In this document: positions 1 to 5,192 of the stretch, in pieces
Layout: every line of letters begins with the position of its first letter
Numbering within the stretch: the first letter of the stretch is position 1
Source: Saprospiraceae bacterium
GTDB lineage: Bacteria > Bacteroidota > Bacteroidia > Chitinophagales > Saprospiraceae
Reading direction: 5' to 3'
Length of the DNA: 6,845 nucleotides
Assembly (NCBI GenBank): GCA_027009605.1
Contig: JALVCY010000656.1
Span: forward strand, 1-6,845
Notes under the pieces: model-generated
The model's input: only the letters and a program-made list of their open reading frames with translations
The model's database searches: none
What the model was told of the DNA's origin: nothing
Translations under genes and position numbers: made by a program

Positions 1-55
1 CGCACGTTCAATTTGCCCTTCGGGCGTTCAATTGCCTTCGGCGTTCAAGGGAACA
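1..55. repeat. Short GTTCAA-type degenerate repeat with small hairpins
   Basis: The unit CGTTCAATT(T)GCC followed by CTTCGGG or TTCGG occurs about twice (from positions 5 and 25), and a third start, CGTTCAAGGG, begins at 42. Each TTC is flanked by complementary bases (GCCC/GGGC at 15-25, GCC/GGC at 34-42), so small GC hairpins are possible. This lies downstream of the minus-strand operon. It could be part of a transcription end, but no U-run follows on the minus strand, so no terminator is called. The window edge cuts the region. The same CGTTCAA word recurs near 3693-3709 and 4103-4128. Confidence 0.4.
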
Positions 56-72
56 CGCTCTTGGCTGCCTAC

Positions 73-149
73 CCGTTATACCGTTACACCGTTATACCGT
101 TACACCGTTATACCGTTATACCGTTATACCGTTATACCGTTACACCGTT
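73..149. repeat. 8-bp tandem repeat, CCGTTA(T/C)A x9
   Basis: Nine uninterrupted 8-bp units run from 73 to 144, followed by a partial CCGTT. They differ only at the seventh base, in the order T,C,T,C,T,T,T,T,C. The array ends 7 bp before the stop codon of the carboxyltransferase gene, in its 3' flank. Eight is not a multiple of three and the array is outside the gene, so length changes would not alter the protein. A degenerate reverse-orientation version occurs at 3575-3620. Function unknown; replication slippage is the obvious way such an array grows. Confidence 0.9.
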
Positions 150-155
150 GGTTTT

Positions 156-1697
156 TTAAAGCGGTATATTTCCATGCTTTTTCTTAGGGCGGATTACCTT
201 CTTGTTTTCTAATACGGAAAAGGCCTTAATCAGCTTGCGGCGGGTCTCATCCGGACGTATCACCTCGTCAATAAATCCCCGTGCAGCCGCTCGATAAGGG
301 TGGGCAAACTTTTCTGCATATTCTGCTTCTTTTTCTACGAGCTTGGCGACAGGGTCTTCGGCGGCCTTGATTTCCTTCCGGAAAATAATTTCGGAAGCCC
401 CGCGAGCACCCATTACGGCAATTTCGGCAGTCGGCCAAGCGTAATTGAAATCGGCTCCAATATGCTTTGAGTTCATCACATCATAGGCGCCCCCATACGC
501 TTTCCGGGTAATGACAGTGACTCTCGGCACAGTCGCTTCGGAAAAGGCATAAAGCAATTTGGCGCCATTGGCGATGATGGCATTCCACTCCTGATCCGTT
601 CCCGGAAGGAATCCCGGCACATCTTCAAATACCAACAAAGGAATGTTAAATGAGTCACAAAAACGCACAAATCTAGCCCCCTTTTTAGAACTATTGACGT
701 CCAAAACACCGGCTAAACTCATCGGCTGATTGCCCACAACTCCAATACTTTTTCCCGCAAGGCGAGCAAATCCGACGACAATATTCTCCGCAAAATCCTT
801 GTGTATCTCAAAAAATGAGCCCTCATCAACCACTTCCGCAATCACCGCTTTCATGTCATAAGGCTGATTGGGATTGGGCGGCAGGATGTCCAATAATTTG
901 GGGCGATACTCTTCCTTCATTTCGTAGGCGATATCCGGGGCTTTTTCATTGCAATTTTGGGGCATAAAACTCAACAATTGCTTGATTTGCTCGATAGCCA
1001 CTAAGTCGTTGGGCGCAGTCAAATGGGTCACTCCGGACTTGGTCGCATGAGCCATCGCCCCCCCCAAATCTTCGGAAGAGACGTCTTCATTGGTCACTGT
1101 TTTGACGACATTCGGGCCGGTCACAAACATAAAAGAAGTCTGCTCCACCATCAAAATAAAATCCGTAATCGCCGGAGAATAAACCGCCCCACCGGCACAA
1201 GGCCCCATCACCGCCGATATTTGGGGGATATAGCCCGAAGCCACCGTATTGCGATAAAAAATATCCGCATACCCGCCTAACGACACCACGCCTTCTTGGA
1301 TTCGAGCGCCACCGGAATCATTCAATCCGATTACGGGTGCACCATTTTCCATGGCTAAGTCCATGATTTTGACGATTTTCTCGGCATACGTTTCCGAAAG
1401 GCTTCCGCCAAATACGGTAAAATCTTGCGAAAAAACATACACCAATCGCCCCTGAATCGTGCCGTATCCCGTCACCACACCATCGCCTAGAAACTTTTGA
1501 TTCTCCATCCCAAAGTCATGAGAACGATGGGTCACAAACATGCCGATTTCTTCAAAAGAATCCGGATCCAACAAAAAATGTATCCGTTCCCGGGCAGTGA
1601 GTTTACCCTTGTTGTGCTGTGCGTCGATTCGTTTTTGTCCGCCGCCTAATTTAGCTTCTTTGATACGGTCATTGAGCTTTTGGAGCTTATCTTTCAT
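156..1697 (-). CDS. pccB: Acyl-CoA carboxylase carboxyltransferase subunit, propionyl-CoA carboxylase beta type
   Basis: 513-residue biotin-dependent carboxyltransferase. It moves a carboxyl group from carboxybiotin on a partner subunit to an acyl-CoA, probably propionyl-CoA, giving methylmalonyl-CoA in the cytoplasm. The two crotonase-like halves are visible: GGARIQEG (129-136) and GPCAGGAVY (165-173) in the first, GFLPGTDQE (362-370) and KAYGGAYDVM (399-408) in the second. The two Gly-rich stretches around 169-170 and 403-404 are expected to form the oxyanion holes. Asp406 sits where Streptomyces PccB has the acyl-length residue Asp422, which favours propionyl-CoA. The C-terminus KKHGNIPL and the length are typical of the family. 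The ATG at 1697 is chosen because the protein begins MKDKLQKLNDRI there; a start further upstream would overlap pyrG by about 98 bp. Only 4 bp separate it from the pyrG stop and no strong Shine-Dalgarno is seen, so coupled translation is likely. The biotin carboxylase/carrier partner is absent from the window. The alternative identity is methylmalonyl-CoA decarboxylase alpha (MmdA), which is closely related. Confidence 0.93.
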   Translation of the reverse strand: MKDKLQKLNDRIKEAKLGGGQKRIDAQHNKGKLTARERIHFLLDPDSFEEIGMFVTHRSHDFGMENQKFLGDGVVTGYGTIQGRLVYVFSQDFTVFGGSLSETYAEKIVKIMDLAMENGAPVIGLNDSGGARIQEGVVSLGGYADIFYRNTVASGYIPQISAVMGPCAGGAVYSPAITDFILMVEQTSFMFVTGPNVVKTVTNEDVSSEDLGGAMAHATKSGVTHLTAPNDLVAIEQIKQLLSFMPQNCNEKAPDIAYEMKEEYRPKLLDILPPNPNQPYDMKAVIAEVVDEGSFFEIHKDFAENIVVGFARLAGKSIGVVGNQPMSLAGVLDVNSSKKGARFVRFCDSFNIPLLVFEDVPGFLPGTDQEWNAIIANGAKLLYAFSEATVPRVTVITRKAYGGAYDVMNSKHIGADFNYAWPTAEIAVMGARGASEIIFRKEIKAAEDPVAKLVEKEAEYAEKFAHPYRAAARGFIDEVIRPDETRRKLIKAFSVLENKKVIRPKKKHGNIPL

Positions 1698-1701
1698 GAT
1701 A

Positions 1702-3309
1702 TTAATTTTTCTGCATGCAGGCCTTGACAAAAGCCAAAAATAAAGGATGTGGCTCTTCAACCCTACTTTTATATTCCGGATGAAACTGAACCCCGACAAA
1801 CCAAGGATGATCGGCTAATTCTATGATTTCAACCAAATTTCTCTTTTTATTGAGTCCAACCAATCGCATCCCTGCTTGCGCAAACGCCTCCCGGTATTGA
1901 TTGTTAAATTCCCAACGATGCCGGTGCCGTTCATGGATAACTTGACGGCCATAGGCATCAAACACAAGGGAAGGCTGCACCAATTCGCAAGAATACGCCC
2001 CCAATCGCATCGTTCCCCCCTTATCCGAAATGCCTTTTTGGTCGGCCATCAAATCTATCACCGGATCGGCGCATTCCGGTTTCATTTCGGTCGAATAGGC
2101 ATCTTTTAAGCCCAAAACATTTTGTGCAAACTCCACGACCGCCATCTGCATCCCCAAACAAATACCAAAAAACGGAATTTTTTGTTCTCGAACGTATTTT
2201 ATGGCATTTATTTTTCCGACAAGCCCCCGATCCCCGAATCCCGGCGCCACCAAAACGCCTTGAACATCCCGAAAGACTTCCGTAAAATCTATATGCTCTT
2301 GCTCCAAGACTTCGGAGTGAATAGGTTTGATAACGACCTTGCACTCATTAGCGGCTCCCGCATGGACGAAGGCTTCGTAAATGGATTTGTAAGCATCTTG
2401 CAGCTCATTATATTTGCCCACAAGGGCGATTTTCACTTCATTTTTTGGATTTTTCAGCTTGCGCAAAAAGTCGTTCCAGACTCTCAGGTCGGGTTCCAAT
2501 CGCAAGGGCAGATTCAGACCTTCCAAAGTAACGACGTCCAATTTTTCTTCCAACATGAGCAAAGGCACGTCATAAATAGTCTCTGCATCCATGGCTTCAA
2601 TCACATTGGACACATCCACGTTACAAAAAGAAGAAATCTTACGCCGGGCATAATCCGGCAACGGATGTTCTGTCCGGCATACCAATACATCCGGCTGAAT
2701 CCCCAAGGCCAAAAGGTTTTTGACAGAGTGCTGAGTGGGTTTCGTTTTCAACTCTTTTGCGGAAGCCAAATAAGGAATCAAGGTCAAATGCATGAGCAAG
2801 AAATTCTCTTTGCCTATATCCCACTTAAACTGCCGAATCGCCTCCATATAAGGTAAAGACTCTATATCGCCGATTGTGCCGCCAATCTCCGTAATGATGA
2901 TATCGTAGGCGTCTTGCTCCTCCAACAAGCGGAATCGGCGCTTAATCTCGTCCGTAATATGCGGAATCACCTGTACGGTTTTGCCCAAATACTCTCCGTG
3001 GCGTTCTTTTTCGATTACGGTTTTATAGACCTTGCCGGTGGTCACATTATTGGCGAGAGAAGTAGAAACGCCCAAATACCGCTCATAATGGCCTAAATCC
3101 AAATCGGTCTCTGCCCCATCATCGGTCACATAGCATTCGCCATGCTCATAAGGATTCAGGGTGCCGGGATCGACATTGATATAAGGATCAAACTTTTGAA
3201 TAGTAACCGAAAACCCCCGGGATTGAAGGATTTTTGCGAGTGAAGCGGCAATAATTCCCTTGCCTAACGAAGACGTCACACCACCCGTAACAAACACATA
3301 TTTTGCCAT
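1702..3309 (-). CDS. pyrG: CTP synthase (glutamine-hydrolysing)
   Basis: 535-residue CTP synthase, which converts UTP to CTP using ATP and ammonia from glutamine; cytoplasmic, last step of de novo pyrimidine nucleotide synthesis. The N-terminal synthetase domain (about 1-270) has the P-loop SSLGKG (13-18), the UTP/Mg region with DDGAETDLDLGHYERY (63-78, including Asp71), and EIGGTIGDIES (141-151, including Glu141). The C-terminal class I glutamine amidotransferase domain (about 290-535) has GFGDRG (357-362), the nucleophile Cys384 in FFGICLGMQ, and His510 and Glu512 in FHPEY, so the catalytic triad is complete. The length is close to the usual 535-550. The start is the ATG at 3307-3309, where the protein reads MAKYVFVTGGV. 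It is the upstream gene of a two-gene minus-strand unit with the carboxyltransferase. A Bacteroidota-type promoter element lies 26-33 bp upstream. The leader is too short to hold a riboswitch. Confidence 0.98.
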   Translation of the reverse strand: MAKYVFVTGGVTSSLGKGIIAASLAKILQSRGFSVTIQKFDPYINVDPGTLNPYEHGECYVTDDGAETDLDLGHYERYLGVSTSLANNVTTGKVYKTVIEKERHGEYLGKTVQVIPHITDEIKRRFRLLEEQDAYDIIITEIGGTIGDIESLPYMEAIRQFKWDIGKENFLLMHLTLIPYLASAKELKTKPTQHSVKNLLALGIQPDVLVCRTEHPLPDYARRKISSFCNVDVSNVIEAMDAETIYDVPLLMLEEKLDVVTLEGLNLPLRLEPDLRVWNDFLRKLKNPKNEVKIALVGKYNELQDAYKSIYEAFVHAGAANECKVVIKPIHSEVLEQEHIDFTEVFRDVQGVLVAPGFGDRGLVGKINAIKYVREQKIPFFGICLGMQMAVVEFAQNVLGLKDAYSTEMKPECADPVIDLMADQKGISDKGGTMRLGAYSCELVQPSLVFDAYGRQVIHERHRHRWEFNNQYREAFAQAGMRLVGLNKKRNLVEIIELADHPWFVGVQFHPEYKSRVEEPHPLFLAFVKACMQKN

Positions 3310-3334
3310 CTTACAACGCTTTTGATACGGGGTA

Positions 3335-3342
3335 CAAAGGTA
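3335..3342 (-). promoter_or_regulatory. Candidate Bacteroidota -7 promoter element for pyrG
   Basis: Read on the minus strand this is TACCTTTG, an exact match to the Bacteroidota -7 consensus TAnnTTTG. It ends 25 bp before the pyrG ATG, so transcription would start near 3328-3331, in a run of four C, with a leader of about 20 nt. No good -33 TTTG is found at the expected distance upstream, which lowers confidence. If used, it drives both pyrG and the downstream carboxyltransferase gene. Confidence 0.5.
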
Positions 3343-3389
3343 ATAGCTTTTTGTGGACTTTTATTCTTTTTCTGCGCCATTCTTTTTTA

Positions 3390-3550
3390 GTAACTGTTTA
3401 GGTGCTCCTATTTTAGGGCAAAAAATAGGCATTTTTGTGGATGTTGACGTAGGGACGCACGGCCGTGCGTCCCTACGTGAAAAAATTTTAGCAAAAACAG
3501 GCACAAAAAGGGCATTTTTTAACCAAAATAGTGGGTACCTAAACAGTTAC
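3390..3550. mobile_element. MITE-like element, 161 bp, with GTAA-ended inverted repeats and 8-bp duplication
   Basis: The ends are inverted repeats. The first 14 bases, GTAACTGTTTAGGT, are identical on both sides, and weaker similarity continues to about 49 bp (left 3390-3438, right 3502-3550). The same 8 bases, CTTTTTTA, lie immediately outside each end (3382-3389 and 3551-3558), as expected for a target-site duplication. GTAA ends with 8-bp duplications are typical of the IS66 family, so this may be a non-autonomous relative mobilised by an IS66-type transposase; that link is inference. There is no coding capacity; the 86-codon reading frame across it is a shadow. The centre holds a 32-bp perfect palindrome. 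The flanks are T-rich, so the duplication is less improbable by chance than a mixed 8-mer would be. Confidence 0.75.
3447..3478. repeat. Perfect 32-bp palindrome inside the MITE-like element
   Basis: The left half is ACGTAGGGACGCACGG and the right half is its exact reverse complement, with no loop. It is much richer in GC than the surrounding A/T-rich arms. Palindromes of this GTAGGGACGCACGG type resemble REP sequences seen scattered in many bacterial genomes, which are often moved by TnpA-REP (RAYT) enzymes; the resemblance is from memory. It may be a REP that inserted into the MITE, or the core of the MITE itself. Confidence 0.85.
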
Positions 3551-3574
3551 CTTTTTTATTATTACTTAAGATTC

Positions 3575-3620
3575 GGTGTAACGGGGTCACGGTATGGCGG
3601 TGTGGCGGTGTAATGGTGAG
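3575..3620. repeat. Degenerate 8-bp tandem repeat related to the array at 73-149
   Basis: Five 8-bp units in phase (GGTGTAAC, GGGGTCAC, GGTATGGC, GGTGTGGC, GGTGTAAT) are followed by GGTGAG. Reading the other strand gives GTTACACC-like units, the same repeat family as CCGTTA(T/C)A at 73-149 but more decayed. It starts 25 bp after the MITE-like element and runs directly into a degenerate GAGT..AAAAGTCGGG arm at 3618-3639. Confidence 0.7.
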
Positions 3621-3639
3621 TCTGCTGCGAAAAGTCGGG
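3618..3639 (+). repeat. Third, degenerate copy of the foldback left arm
   Basis: This 22-bp stretch matches the left outer arm of foldback copy A (3712-3733) at 18 of 22 positions, ending in the shared AAAAGTCGGG. No matching inner stem is found after it, so it looks like a solo arm or the remnant of an older copy. It lies 94 bp upstream of the intact arm. Confidence 0.5.
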
Positions 3640-3708
3640 TTTTTGAAGTGGTTGGAAAAATTGCCAAATATTATTTTGATGGAATGCCTTCTGTTCAATT
3701 GTTCAAGC

Positions 3709-3918
3709 GTTGAGTTTACTCCTAAAAGTCGGGTGTGGTGGTTTGCTCTTGAGTCCACAAAATTTTATTTGGTTTCTTTATGAAAACCCTTCCACTGCCG
3801 ATAGCTATCGGCATCCCTTTTGTAAAATCCCGATAGCTATCGGGAGTATGGCAACCAAATAAAATTTTGTTCAGTGCTTTAATTTCTGGCAGCGTGGACT
3901 TTTCGGAGTGGACTCATT
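3709..3918 (+). repeat. Foldback element copy A
   Basis: Two nested inverted repeats. The outer arms 3712-3730 and 3897-3915 form 16 Watson-Crick pairs plus 2 T-G pairs with one mismatch. The inner arms 3757-3774 and 3853-3870 form a perfect 18-bp stem, ACAAAATTTTATTTGGTT against its complement. About 25 unpaired bases lie between the stems on each side. The apical part carries two CCGATAGCTATCGG palindromes. Its first 62 bp are about 90% identical to those of copy B, which begins exactly 210 bp later, so the pair is a tandem duplication. No coding potential. It could be a mobile foldback sequence or a transcribed structured RNA; nothing visible here decides. Confidence 0.75.
3797..3845. repeat. 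Pair of CCGATAGCTATCGG palindromes
   Basis: Two perfect 16-bp palindromes, GCCGATAGCTATCGGC at 3797-3812 and CCCGATAGCTATCGGG at 3829-3844 (18 bp with the flanking T/A), are separated by 16 bp. They share the 14-bp core and occupy the apical loop of foldback copy A only; copy B has a different hairpin in that place. The second could act as a strong hairpin in RNA, but no U-run follows in either direction. Confidence 0.85.
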
Positions 3919-4110
3919 GTTGAGTTTGCTCCTAAAAGTCGAGTGCAGTGGTTTGTTCTTGAGTCCACAAAATTTTATTCTGTTTTCGCTTTTGTTTTAA
4001 CCCACTAAATCTCCCTTCGCAAGGGAGACTTGTGGTAAACAGAATAAAATTTTGTTCATTCCTTCGAGTTTTAATAATAGGTACTTTTCGGAGTAAACTC
4101 ATTGTTCAAG
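3919..4110 (+). repeat. Foldback element copy B
   Basis: Same architecture as copy A. The outer arms 3922-3940 and 4082-4100 form 16 Watson-Crick pairs, one G-T pair and two mismatches. The inner arms 3967-3985 and 4037-4055 form a perfect 19-bp stem, ACAAAATTTTATTCTGTTT against its complement. Compared with copy A, two inner base pairs differ on both sides so that pairing is kept (T-A to C-G and G-C to T-A). The left half is well conserved between copies, the loop is unrelated, and the right spacer is only weakly similar. It runs into the GTTCAA repeats that follow. Confidence 0.75.
4010..4028. repeat. TCTCCCTT/AAGGGAGA hairpin in the loop of copy B
   Basis: An 8-bp perfect stem (4010-4017 with 4021-4028) closes on the 3-base loop CGC. 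CCCAC (4001-4005) and GTGG (4032-4035) flank it and could extend the structure imperfectly. This REP-like hairpin takes the position held by the two CCGATAGCTATCGG palindromes in copy A, so the two copies share a frame but carry different central sequences. Confidence 0.75.
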
Positions 4111-4177
4111 CGTTCAATCGTTCAACTGATTGCTCATAACTAGTTGATTATCAGTGCTTTCAGTTAAACGATTGAAC
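4103..4177. repeat. GTTCAA repeats forming a 17-bp hairpin
   Basis: 8-bp units (TGTTCAAG, CGTTCAAT, CGTTCAAC) run from 4103 to about 4126. The arm GTTCAATCGTTCAACTG (4112-4128) pairs with 4161-4177 at 16 of 17 positions across a 32-base loop. A shorter version of the unit (CTGTTCAA, TTGTTCAA) precedes foldback copy A at 3691-3706, and related words open the window. No U-run follows and no gene ends nearby, so it is not called a terminator. Confidence 0.65.
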
Positions 4178-4188
4178 AAAATCTCCTA

Positions 4189-4230
4189 ACAGAATATCGA
4201 ATGTAGAATGCCGAATAATGAATGATGAAG
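4189..4230. repeat. 7-bp degenerate tandem repeat, NNNGAAT x6
   Basis: Six consecutive 7-bp units, ACAGAAT, ATCGAAT, GTAGAAT, GCCGAAT, AATGAAT, GATGAAG, keep GAAT (GAAG in the last) in phase. The first three bases vary freely. No coding role is apparent. The stretch after it, 4231-4313, shows nothing recognisable beyond a possible decayed CGATAG.AATCGGG palindrome at 4297-4310. Confidence 0.6.
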
Positions 4231-4392
4231 TAAAATCCCAACAAAAACCCAAATCATTTCAACCTGCAAAGCACTCAACCACGAAGTCCGAATCCACGAT
4301 AGTAATCGGGACAGGGGCGCAGTCGGGTTTTGTCCCCTACATTTCGATAAATATCACAGTGATTTGACTTAAAAAATTAGCCCCTGCTTGAC

Positions 4393-4687
4393 TTTAGCCG
4401 TTTTTTTTTTTATTTTATTTGTTCAGTTAATGGGGCTAAACCCCCTGATAGTTTTACTTCTAGTCCGTTGGTTAAAATTTAAACCAACGGTAAAGTAAAA
4501 CCAACGGTAAAATAAGCTAAAGTCCCCAATAGTTTTACTTCTGTTTCGTCCGTTAAAACGACCAGTAAAACAGGCTAAAGTCAAGGTGTTTGGACTTTTC
4601 CCGGAATATCTACTTTTAGCTTTTTCGTCTGCTTTAGCTTTTACCGTCTGCTTTAGCTGACGGATCAAAGCAAAGCAGGAGACCGGC
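4393..4687. repeat. GCTAAAG/CTTTAGC repeat unit 1
   Basis: The longer of two tandem units, about 295 bp. It holds a GGGG-CTAAA-CCCC hairpin (4432-4444), the stem CCGTTGGTT/AACCAACGG (4465-4473 with 4482-4490), extra CCAACGGTAAAA and GGCTAAAGTC segments (to about 4582) that unit 2 lacks, and two CGTCTGCTTTAGC words (from about 4626 and 4645) ending in TGACGGA. Unit 2 begins at its end. Confidence 0.65.
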
Positions 4688-4920
4688 TTTAGCCGCATTT
4701 TTTCTATTTTTGTTTAGTCAGTCAATGGGGCTAAAGCCCCTTTTGGGTTTGCTTCTAGTCCGTTGGTTAAAACCAACGGTAAAACAGGCGTCAACTTGGA
4801 TTCCGGATATCTCTTTAGTTTCATTTTCTTTGCTTTTACCGTCTGCTTTAGCTTTTACCGTCTGCTTTAGCTTTTACCGTCTGCTTTAGCTGACGGATAA
4901 AAGCTAAGTAAGAAGCCGGC
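4688..4920. repeat. GCTAAAG/CTTTAGC repeat unit 2
   Basis: The shorter unit, about 233 bp, is more regular. GGGGC-TAAA-GCCCC (4727-4740) is a perfect hairpin. CCGTTGGTT-AA-AACCAACGG (4760-4779) is a near-complete palindrome. It ends with three identical 19-bp repeats and a CCGTC/GACGG stem (4877-4881 with 4892-4896). The next CGGC-TTTA-GCCG hairpin spans 4917-4928, followed by a T-run, and marks the same junction seen at 4685-4697. Confidence 0.7.
4834..4890. repeat. 19-bp tandem repeat, three exact copies
   Basis: The unit TTTTACCGTCTGCTTTAGC is repeated at 4834-4852, 4853-4871 and 4872-4890 without spacers. Unit 1 has one exact copy (4639-4657) preceded by a variant (4621-4638). The difference in copy number between the two units points to expansion by slippage or unequal exchange. 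There are no unique spacers, so this is not a CRISPR array. Confidence 0.9.
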
Positions 4921-5002
4921 TTTAGCCGCATTTTTTCCTAGAAACTTACGCCCATTACAAATAATCGAAAATGGTCAATGGGGACAAAACCCGACTACAC
5001 CC

Positions 5003-5192
5003 TCGGGACAAGTCTCAACCTAGTGAGCCAAAGGCAAACGTCTCAACATCCTCAACCATCCTCAACCCAAGCAAAAAACCAAAACACCCCGTATCTTGCC
5101 AAGTGTTTCCCCCAAAAAACACACCCCATTGACAAATAACCAACTATACATAATCCCGTTTTTTAATTTAAAGGAACAAACTACTTCGAGCC
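5003..5192. other. Upstream region of the BspA-like gene
   Basis: About 190 bp with no gene. CTCAAC words recur (5015, 5042, and a CTCAACCATC/CTCAACCC pair at 5051-5068). TTGACA at 5129-5134 and TAATCCCG at 5151-5158 are in roughly promoter-like positions but match poorly. AAAGGA at 5170-5175 is purine-rich but sits 17 bp from the ATG, too far for an ordinary ribosome-binding site. Transcription signals for the downstream gene are therefore not settled. Confidence 0.35.

Larger units (their letters stand above)
4315..5002. repeat. Palindrome-rich repeat block bounded by inverted repeats
   Basis: The outer 16 bases GTCGGGTTTTGTCCCC (4322-4337) are exactly inverted at 4980-4995. The match extends to 23 bp (4315-4337 with 4980-5002) with two mismatches, and weaker similarity (CATTTTCGAT-like) continues inward. 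Between them lie two diverged tandem units starting with TTTAGCCG at 4393 and 4688, the second ending at another TTTAGCCG copy at 4921. Both units contain, in order, GGGGCTAAA.CCCC, a CCGTTGG..CCAACGG hairpin, and CGTCTGCTTTAGC repeats ending in GACGGA. No stable reading frame makes sense; the 91-codon minus-strand frame is a shadow. This is a REP/BIME-like cluster, and the bounding repeats raise the possibility that it moved as one unit. Confidence 0.7.

Noticed and set aside
100..158. Intrinsic terminator behind the carboxyltransferase gene
   Set aside because: No GC stem followed by a U-run is found on the minus strand; only the tandem 8-bp repeat is present.
1698..1799. Upstream ATG extending the carboxyltransferase by 34 residues
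   Set aside because: It would overlap pyrG by 98 bp, and the added residues do not look like the family, whose N-terminus fits the ATG at 1697.
2122..2856. 244-codon plus-strand open frame
   Set aside because: It lies wholly antisense to pyrG, whose motifs are complete; its translation has no recognisable domain and biased composition.
3353..3613. 86-codon plus-strand open frame across the MITE-like element
   Set aside because: It reads through the inverted repeats and palindrome; its sequence is explained by those structures and has no protein features.
4423..4698. 91-codon minus-strand open frame in the palindrome block
   Set aside because: It consists of translated GCTAAAG-type repeats and has no counterpart in the sister unit.
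4834..4890. Possible CRISPR array
   Set aside because: The repeats are contiguous with no unique spacers.
5129..5158. TTGACA plus TAATCCCG as a promoter for the BspA-like gene
   Set aside because: The spacing and second element fit neither the sigma-70 nor the Bacteroidota consensus well enough to call.
3310..5192. tRNA, rRNA or known riboswitch in the long intergenic region
   Set aside because: No cloverleaf, rRNA-like stretch or recognisable aptamer core was seen; the structure present is accounted for by the repeats listed.
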